NCBI GenBank assembly: GCA_023440105.1
Contig: JAEXSY010000089.1
Span: forward strand, 1 to 6,564
Reading direction: 5' to 3'
From: Bacillota bacterium
GTDB lineage: Bacteria > Bacillota > Clostridia > Clostridiales > Clostridiaceae
DNA: 6,564 bases
A model generated the notes under the pieces. That model did not search any database. It saw nothing but the letters and a program-made list of their open reading frames with translations, and was not told where the DNA came from. Both the position numbers and the translations under genes were made by a program. Within the stretch, counting starts at the first letter, position 1. Each line of letters starts with the position of its first letter. Of this stretch, positions 1-4,273 are shown piece after piece.

Positions 1-794
1 GTCATAAGGGTGCTATCCCTATTTTTACTACAAAAGATAACAAAATAATTGGAGGCTTTGCATTAAAAAGATACTGGGCTATTCCAGTGGCATTGTTTAT
101 TATTTATGCCCAAACCCCAGGGAGCGCTATAGGAACCATAGCTGTTTCAACCCCAGACTGGTGGCCGCTGTTTAAATCCAGCAATACTTTAGATATTATA
201 AAGACTGCTGTACTAACAATGATTCCTTTTTATGGAGTGTTAGGATATTCAGGTGTTACCTTCACCAATGATAAAGGAACTAAAGCATTTCAATCGGGAT
301 TAGGTATACTTGTATATGGTATATTGCTCACCATTGTAGCTCAGTTAGCTAGGTTTGGAATTTTTGGAGAGATTACAGTGATTGTCTTTTGTGCTGGAGG
401 ACATGAGTTGATGCTTTACCTTCAGAAAAGGCTAGAGACAAAAAGATCTCCTAAATATGTCAGCGATGACGAAGGTCTAATGATTCTTGAGGTTGCTCCT
501 GAATCTCCAGCCTTTAAAGCTGGTCTTAAAAGTGGAGATAAAATTATAGAGGTTAATGGTAATCATGTAAGCAATGAAGCCTCTATTTATTCCGAACTGA
601 AGGAAAGCTTAAATAAGGTAGCTATAAGAATCAAAAATTATAAGGGAGAGCTAAAGGATGTTAATCTGTCCCGAAAAGGAGTAGAAAGGTTAGGTTTAGT
701 TCTGGTTCCTAGGGTGATTCCTGCGGAGAATAAGATTATCAAGATGAATGGTGATAGCTTTAAGGATATTTTGGATAAGTTTAAAAAGAAGTGA
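1..794 (+). CDS. PDZ-domain multi-pass membrane protein, MinJ-like (5' end outside window)
   Basis: The frame beginning at base 3 is open from the window edge to TGA at 792-794, giving the last 263 residues. The GTG at 87 lies inside this frame and is not the true start. Hydrophobic, probably membrane-spanning stretches lie at about residues 24-36, 65-84, 99-116 and 119-134 of the fragment. A short basic linker follows, then a PDZ domain at about 156-238 with the typical bacterial pattern EGLMILEV...SPAFKAGLKSGDKIIEVNG. PDZ domains bind peptide tails or internal peptides, so this is probably a membrane-anchored scaffold with a cytoplasmic C-terminus. No protease motif is visible; GGHEL in the last hydrophobic segment is not HExxH. 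Known: Bacillus MinJ, a polar division-site adaptor, has the same build and lies close to uvrBA. The MinJ role here is inferred from architecture and neighbourhood, not shown. A terminator follows about 87 bases after the stop. Confidence 0.85.
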   Translation, partial: HKGAIPIFTTKDNKIIGGFALKRYWAIPVALFIIYAQTPGSAIGTIAVSTPDWWPLFKSSNTLDIIKTAVLTMIPFYGVLGYSGVTFTNDKGTKAFQSGLGILVYGILLTIVAQLARFGIFGEITVIVFCAGGHELMLYLQKRLETKRSPKYVSDDEGLMILEVAPESPAFKAGLKSGDKIIEVNGNHVSNEASIYSELKESLNKVAIRIKNYKGELKDVNLSRKGVERLGLVLVPRVIPAENKIIKMNGDSFKDILDKFKKK

Positions 795-800
795 GTTTAA

Positions 801-882
801 GTAAGAGGTAAGAGGTAAGAAGTAAGAGTTAAAGGATTAAAAGATTAAAGGATTAGAAGATTAAGAGATTAAGAGATTAGAA
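801..882 (+). repeat. Compound short tandem repeat (4 x 7 bp, then 6 x 8 bp)
   Basis: Four 7-bp units GTAAGAG (801-828; the third is GTAAGAA) are followed by a 6-base junction (829-834). Then come six 8-bp units of form GATTARRR: GATTAAAA, GATTAAAG, GATTAGAA, GATTAAGA, GATTAAGA, GATTAGAA (835-882). The junction plus the preceding two bases, AGTTAAAG, looks like a decayed seventh 8-bp unit. There is no cytosine on this strand. Every unit contains TAA or TAG, and because 7 and 8 are not multiples of three, all three forward frames are stopped repeatedly, so the tract cannot code on this strand. It lies in the 3' untranslated part of the PDZ gene and abuts the terminator stem. The function is unknown; replication slippage could create and vary such an array. 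Confidence 0.9.
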
Positions 883-911
883 GAGTGCTGAGGGGATTGG
901 CACTCTTTTTT
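881..911 (+). terminator. Rho-independent terminator after the PDZ-protein gene
   Basis: AGAGTGC (882-888) pairs with GCACTCT (900-906). The stem can extend by A881-T907 at the base and by two G-T wobbles at the top, leaving a small AGGGGAT loop. The stem runs straight into a run of six T (906-911). It lies about 87 bases after the PDZ gene stop and should end that transcript before murQ. Confidence 0.85.
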
Positions 912-966
912 GTTGTTGGTGGGGGAGTGGATGGGTGAAATATATTTCTTATTATTGATTAATATA

Positions 967-995
967 TTGTAATATTATTTCAAAAAGGTTATATT
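967..995 (+). promoter_or_regulatory. Candidate sigma-A promoter for murQ
   Basis: TTGTAA (967-972) and TATATT (990-995) are separated by 17 bases, giving 4/6 and 5/6 matches to TTGACA and TATAAT. Transcription would begin near 1002, about 46 bases before the murQ ATG. The stretch is very AT-rich, so other pairs are possible, for example TTTCAA at 978-983 with TATAAG at 1001-1006. A promoter is expected here because a terminator lies just upstream. Confidence 0.5.
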
Positions 996-1004
996 ATTTA
1001 TATA

Positions 1005-1026
1005 AGTATATTATCCGTAGGATACT
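1005..1026 (+). promoter_or_regulatory. Inverted repeat in the murQ leader (possible operator or hairpin)
   Basis: TATCC (1012-1016) and GGATA (1020-1024) are perfect inverted arms around GTA. An outer pair, AGTAT (1005-1009) and ATACT (1022-1026), overlaps them. The site lies just after the proposed transcription start and before the ribosome binding site, where a repressor site or a 5' mRNA hairpin would be effective. MurR, an RpiR-family repressor, controls murQ in some bacteria, but no murR is visible and I cannot match this repeat to a known operator. Confidence 0.3.
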
Positions 1027-1032
1027 AACCTT

Positions 1033-1040
1033 AGGGAGGT
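1033..1040 (+). promoter_or_regulatory. Ribosome binding site of murQ
   Basis: AGGGAGGT is a near-perfect Shine-Dalgarno sequence 7 bases before the ATG at 1048. It fixes the murQ start and predicts efficient translation. ACCT at 1028-1031 could pair with AGGT at 1037-1040, a weak hint that the site may be partly masked in the mRNA. Confidence 0.85.
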
Positions 1041-1047
1041 ATAAAAA

Positions 1048-1956
1048 ATGAAAATAGATTTGAGTAAGTTAGTTACAGAAAAGAGAAATCCTAATACAGT
1101 TAATATCGATAAGGTTTCTACCCTTGAAATGGTGACAATGATTAATAATGAAGATAAGCTTGTGGCATTAGCTGTAGAGAAGGAGCTTGAAACAATAGCT
1201 AAGGCTGTGGATGTAATAGCTGAGGCTTTTGAAAATGGTGGAAGACTGATATACACTGGTGCTGGAACATCTGGACGTCTTGGTATTTTAGATGCATCTG
1301 AGTGCCCTCCTACCTATGGGGTTTCTGCAGAGCTTGTTCAGGGAATTATTGCTGGAGGAAAAGAAGCTATATTTAAAGCTAAGGAAGGAGCAGAGGACTC
1401 TAGGGAGCTCTGTGTAGAGGATCTTAAGGCAATAGATTTTTCTGATAAGGATGTGCTTGTAGGCTTGGCTGCTAGTGGAAGAACTCCTTATGTTATAGGA
1501 GGACTTGAATATGCCAAGGAAATAGGAGCTAAAACTGTGGCTGTGACCTGTAATCCTGATTCTGAGCTTTCACATGTTGCAGATTTATCTATAGCTCCTG
1601 TAGTTGGTCCGGAGGTTGTTACTGGCTCCACAAGAATGAAGGCTGGAACAGCACAGAAGCTAGTATTGAATATGTTATCCACAGGAGCAATGATAAAGAC
1701 TGGTAAGGTATTTGGAAACCTGATGGTGGATGTTAGAGCTACTAATAAAAAGCTAGTAGAAAGAGCTAAGGGAATTGTTGTAGAAGCTACTGGAGCTTCT
1801 AGAGAGGATGCTGAAAAAGTATTAGAGGAAACAGCTTATAATGTTAAGCTATCTATTCTGATGATTCTCGCTGAGGTGTCTAAAGAAGAAGGTGAAAAGC
1901 TTCTAAGAGATACCAATGGACATATATCCAAAGCATTAAAGATAGCAGGAAGATAA
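1048..1956 (+). CDS. murQ: N-acetylmuramic acid 6-phosphate etherase MurQ
   Basis: The protein has 302 residues, the normal length for MurQ (about 300). It is a cytoplasmic lyase that splits the lactyl ether of N-acetylmuramic acid 6-phosphate, giving N-acetylglucosamine 6-phosphate and D-lactate, so that cell-wall amino sugar can be reused. The SIS sugar-phosphate domain is clear: GRLIYTGAGTSGRLG at 65-79, then LDASECPPTYG at 81-91, and the MurQ/GckR family signature GSTRMKAGTAQK at 193-204. E85 (in ASECPP) and E116 (in EGAEDS) have the same 31-residue spacing as the two catalytic glutamates, Glu83 and Glu114, of the E. coli enzyme. The C-terminal part (about 250-300) is the usual helical tail, containing TAYNVKLSILMILA. 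The ATG with a strong ribosome binding site is the evident start. No transporter (murP), regulator (murR), kinase or N-acetylglucosaminidase gene lies alongside. Terminators flank it on both sides, so it is probably transcribed alone. Confidence 0.97.
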   Translation: MKIDLSKLVTEKRNPNTVNIDKVSTLEMVTMINNEDKLVALAVEKELETIAKAVDVIAEAFENGGRLIYTGAGTSGRLGILDASECPPTYGVSAELVQGIIAGGKEAIFKAKEGAEDSRELCVEDLKAIDFSDKDVLVGLAASGRTPYVIGGLEYAKEIGAKTVAVTCNPDSELSHVADLSIAPVVGPEVVTGSTRMKAGTAQKLVLNMLSTGAMIKTGKVFGNLMVDVRATNKKLVERAKGIVVEATGASREDAEKVLEETAYNVKLSILMILAEVSKEEGEKLLRDTNGHISKALKIAGR

Positions 1957-1997
1957 AATTCTATAAAAATTAATATTTTATTTGGTTGCTGATGTTG

Positions 1998-2039
1998 AAA
2001 GGACTATTATGAGCATAACTCTCCTAATGGTCCTTTTTT
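1998..2039 (+). terminator. Strong rho-independent terminator after murQ
   Basis: AAAGGAC (1998-2004) pairs with GTCCTTT (2030-2036). The stem continues through a T-G wobble and four A-T pairs, 2006-2009 with 2025-2028, for 12 pairs in all. A small inner hairpin, GAG-CATAA-CTC (2011-2021), can stack on top. T2034-2039 form the T run. It starts about 42 bases after the murQ stop and should separate murQ transcription from uvrB. Confidence 0.9.
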
Positions 2040-2040
2040 G

Positions 2041-2076
2041 CCTTGATTTTTTATATTATTTTGGGAATAATATAAT
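2041..2076 (+). promoter_or_regulatory. AT-rich inverted repeat, possible second upstream promoter for uvrB
   Basis: TTATATTATT (2051-2060) and AATAATATAA (2066-2075) are a perfect 10-bp inverted repeat around TTGGG. No T run follows on either strand, so it is not a standard terminator. TTGATT (2043-2048) and AATAAT (2066-2071) are 17 bases apart and could be a second promoter. The 8 bases CCTTGATT recur at 2099-2106, where they supply the -35 of the better promoter. All-A/T arms in such DNA may be chance. Confidence 0.3.
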
Positions 2077-2100
2077 AATAGCATTTGGGAAATATTTTCC

Positions 2101-2129
2101 TTGATTATTATTCTTACTAGTATTAGAAT
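2101..2129 (+). promoter_or_regulatory. Sigma-A promoter of uvrBA
   Basis: TTGATT (2101-2106) and TAGAAT (2124-2129) are separated by exactly 17 bases, matching 4/6 and 5/6 consensus positions. Transcription would start near 2136. The LexA box begins at 2139, so bound repressor would cover the start site and block initiation. The agreement between promoter and operator positions makes both calls stronger. Confidence 0.7.
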
Positions 2130-2138
2130 GATTATATG

Positions 2139-2152
2139 CGAACATGTGTTTT
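2139..2152 (+). promoter_or_regulatory. LexA (DinR) SOS box controlling uvrBA
   Basis: CGAACATGTGTTTT matches the Gram-positive LexA operator CGAACRNRYGTTYC at 13 of 14 positions, with only the last base different. It also contains the core GAAC-N4-GTTT. It sits at about +4 to +17 of the proposed uvrB promoter and 36 bases before the uvrB ATG. The uvrBA genes are known SOS targets in Bacillus. Inference: LexA represses this operon until DNA damage causes RecA-stimulated LexA self-cleavage. Confidence 0.85.
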
Positions 2153-2176
2153 TTGTTTTGGTTAAAAGTAAGTTTT

Positions 2177-2184
2177 GGGGGTGA
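2177..2184 (+). promoter_or_regulatory. Ribosome binding site that decides the uvrB start
   Basis: GGGGGTGA differs from the ideal GGAGGTGA by one base. Its GGGGG core ends 7 bases before the ATG at 2189. It supports that ATG over the in-frame ATG at 2144, which lies within the LexA box and has no Shine-Dalgarno sequence. Confidence 0.8.
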
Positions 2185-2188
2185 ATAT

Positions 2189-4189
2189 ATGGATTTTAAA
2201 ATAAAGTCTTCATTCAAGGCAACAGGAGACCAACCTCAAGCGATAGATGCTTTAGTGAGCTCCATAGAGGAGGGCAATAAATTTCAGACCCTTTTAGGAG
2301 TTACTGGTTCTGGTAAGACCTTTACCATGGCCAATATAATTGAAAGACTTCAAAGACCAGCTTTGGTTTTAGCTCATAATAAAACTCTAGCAGCACAGCT
2401 CTGTTCTGAATTTAAAGAGTTTTTTCCAGACAATATTGTGGAATACTTTGTATCCTATTATGATTATTATCAGCCAGAGGCTTACGTTCCTCAGACTGAT
2501 ACCTTTATAGAAAAGGACTCATCTATAAATGATGAGATTGATAAGCTCAGGCACTCAGCTACCTCTGCTCTTCTAGAGAGGAGAGATGTTATAATTGTAG
2601 CTTCCGTATCCTGTATTTATGGACTAGGTAATCCTGAGGAATATGCTAAGCTGACTTTATCCTTAAGACAGGGAATGTTAAAGGATAGGGACGAGGTAAT
2701 AAGAAAGCTTGTGGAAATTCAATATGAAAGAAATGATATAGATTTTGCTAGAGGAACCTTTAGGGTAAGGGGAGATTCTCTGGATATTATTCCGGCCTCT
2801 CACTCCAATAAGGGACTTAGAGTAGAATTTTTTGGTGATGAGATTGATAGAATTAGAGAGTTTGACGTGCTTACAGGCAATATTATTGGTGAGAGACAGC
2901 ATATTACCATTTCACCGGCATCTCACTTTGCCACCTCAAGAGATAAGCTGGAGGTGGCTATAAGAGTCATAGAAGAAGAGCTGGAGGTAAGGCTTCGAGA
3001 GCTTATAGACGAAGGAAAAGCCTTAGAAGCACAAAGACTAAGGCAGAGAACTAACTATGATATAGAAATGATAAGAGAGATGGGCTACTGCAGTGGTATA
3101 GAAAATTATTCCCGTATATTAGATGGTAGAGCACCAGGTACTCCTCCTCAGACTCTCATAGACTATTTTCCTAAGGATTTTTTGATGTTCATTGACGAAA
3201 GTCATGTGACCCTTCCGCAGGTAAGAGCCATGTATGCAGGAGATAGATCTAGAAAGAAAACACTGGTGGAGTATGGTTTTAGACTGCCCTCTGCTTACGA
3301 CAACAGACCACTGCAGTTTCAGGAGTTTGAAAAGAAGCTTAATCAGGTGGTGTTTGTTAGTGCCACACCTGCTGCCTATGAGCTGGAGCATTCTACAAAG
3401 GTGGCAGAGCAGATTATAAGACCTACGGGACTTATAGACCCTGAAATAGTAATTAGACCAATAAAGGGACAGATTGATGACCTTTATGGTGAAATAAAGA
3501 ATACCACAGAAAAGGGCTTTAGAACCCTCGTGACCACTCTCACAAAAAGAATGGCAGAGGACTTGACTAAATATCTAAAGGATTTGGGGATAAAAACTAC
3601 TTACATGCATTCTGATATAGACACTATAGAAAGAATGAAGATTATAAGGGATTTGAGAGTAGGCACCTTTGATGTTCTTGTGGGGATAAACCTTTTAAGA
3701 GAAGGCTTAGATATTCCAGAGGTGGCATTAGTTGCTATACTTGATGCCGATAAGGAAGGATTCTTAAGATCAGAAACCTCACTGATACAGACTATTGGTA
3801 GAGCAGCGAGAAATTCAGAGAGCAAGGTAATTATGTATGCAGATAACATAACAAGGTCCATGAATAAATCTATTGAAGAAACCAATAGAAGAAGAAGCAT
3901 TCAGATGGAATATAATGAGAAGCATGGAATCACTCCAAAGACTATAATTAAGGATATTAGAGAAATTATTGAAGCAACAAAGACTGCAGAGAATAACGAA
4001 GAATACAAAGGTAAGAGTAAGCTTCAATCTCTTGAGGAGGCTCTTTTGGAAGAGAAGGGTGCTCTCGATGAGATAATAGCTAAGTATCAGGCAGAAATGA
4101 TGGAGGCTTCTAATAACCTTCAATTTGAAAGAGCAGCCTATCTTAGAGATAAGATAAAGGAACTTAAAAAGAAGAAAAAGAATAAATAA
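2189..4189 (+). CDS. uvrB: Excinuclease ABC subunit B (UvrB)
   Basis: The protein has 666 residues, full length for UvrB. UvrB is the DEAD-like helicase-fold ATPase of nucleotide excision repair: UvrA loads it, it clamps the damaged strand, and it recruits UvrC to cut on both sides. Visible motifs are Walker A GVTGSGKT (37-44, K43); the beta-hairpin SYYDYYQPEAYVP (89-101), whose tyrosines Y90, Y91, Y93 and Y94 lock damaged DNA; ERRDVIIVASVSCIYGLG (130-147); Walker B DESH (336-339); motif III SATP (391-394); GINLLREGLDIPE (499-511); and motif VI QTIGRAARN (534-542). A C-terminal UVR domain at about 626-660, containing NLQFERAAYLRDKIKEL, contacts UvrC and UvrA. The lysine-rich tail ends at TAA. 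The ATG at 2189 is preferred because it has the ribosome binding site and gives the usual MDFKIKSSFKATGDQPQAI-type beginning. A start at 2144 would add 15 unrelated residues and lie in the SOS operator. It is the first gene of the probable uvrBA operon. No key residue is missing. Confidence 0.98.
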   Translation: MDFKIKSSFKATGDQPQAIDALVSSIEEGNKFQTLLGVTGSGKTFTMANIIERLQRPALVLAHNKTLAAQLCSEFKEFFPDNIVEYFVSYYDYYQPEAYVPQTDTFIEKDSSINDEIDKLRHSATSALLERRDVIIVASVSCIYGLGNPEEYAKLTLSLRQGMLKDRDEVIRKLVEIQYERNDIDFARGTFRVRGDSLDIIPASHSNKGLRVEFFGDEIDRIREFDVLTGNIIGERQHITISPASHFATSRDKLEVAIRVIEEELEVRLRELIDEGKALEAQRLRQRTNYDIEMIREMGYCSGIENYSRILDGRAPGTPPQTLIDYFPKDFLMFIDESHVTLPQVRAMYAGDRSRKKTLVEYGFRLPSAYDNRPLQFQEFEKKLNQVVFVSATPAAYELEHSTKVAEQIIRPTGLIDPEIVIRPIKGQIDDLYGEIKNTTEKGFRTLVTTLTKRMAEDLTKYLKDLGIKTTYMHSDIDTIERMKIIRDLRVGTFDVLVGINLLREGLDIPEVALVAILDADKEGFLRSETSLIQTIGRAARNSESKVIMYADNITRSMNKSIEETNRRRSIQMEYNEKHGITPKTIIKDIREIIEATKTAENNEEYKGKSKLQSLEEALLEEKGALDEIIAKYQAEMMEASNNLQFERAAYLRDKIKELKKKKKNK

Positions 4190-4220
4190 AACAAGTTAAT
4201 AGTGAAGATGATAAATAGGA

Positions 4221-4243
4221 GAGAGAAGAAATTCTTTTCTCTT
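4221..4243 (+). other. Small hairpin between uvrB and uvrA
   Basis: Bases 4221-4229 can pair with 4235-4243 (core AGAGAA with TTCTCT, two G-T wobbles), leaving a 5-base AATTC loop. What follows is CATTATTTTGATGG, not a clean T run, so this is at best a weak attenuator. It could instead be an mRNA-processing or stability element, or chance. It ends 12 bases before the uvrA ribosome binding site. Confidence 0.35.
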
Positions 4244-4255
4244 CATTATTTTGAT

Positions 4256-4261
4256 GGAGGA
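4256..4261 (+). promoter_or_regulatory. Ribosome binding site of uvrA, with wide spacing
   Basis: GGAGGA is a strong Shine-Dalgarno core, but its GGAGG ends 13 bases before the ATG at 4274, wider than the usual 5-9. No ATG, GTG or TTG lies between in this frame. In-frame GTG 4202 and ATG 4208 lie upstream but lack a ribosome binding site. GTG 4289 would be too far away and would trim the conserved N-terminus. Confidence 0.6.
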
Positions 4262-4273
4262 ATAAATTTAATT

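Noticed and set aside
801..882. CRISPR-like array
   Set aside because: Units are only 7-8 bp, directly adjacent with no spacers, and no cas gene is near.
912..940. Possible G-quadruplex (GGTGGGGGAGTGGATGGG)
   Set aside because: Only two-tetrad stacking is possible and the run is short; it is not enough to call a functional element.
2088..2100. GGAAA-TAT-TTTCC dyad just before the uvrB -35
   Set aside because: Five-bp arms in AT-rich DNA with no match to an operator I know; likely chance.
3601..4123. Overlapping minus-strand open frames of 99 and 102 residues
   Set aside because: Both are antisense to the conserved helicase motifs and UVR domain of uvrB, have no ribosome binding site I can see, and overlap each other.
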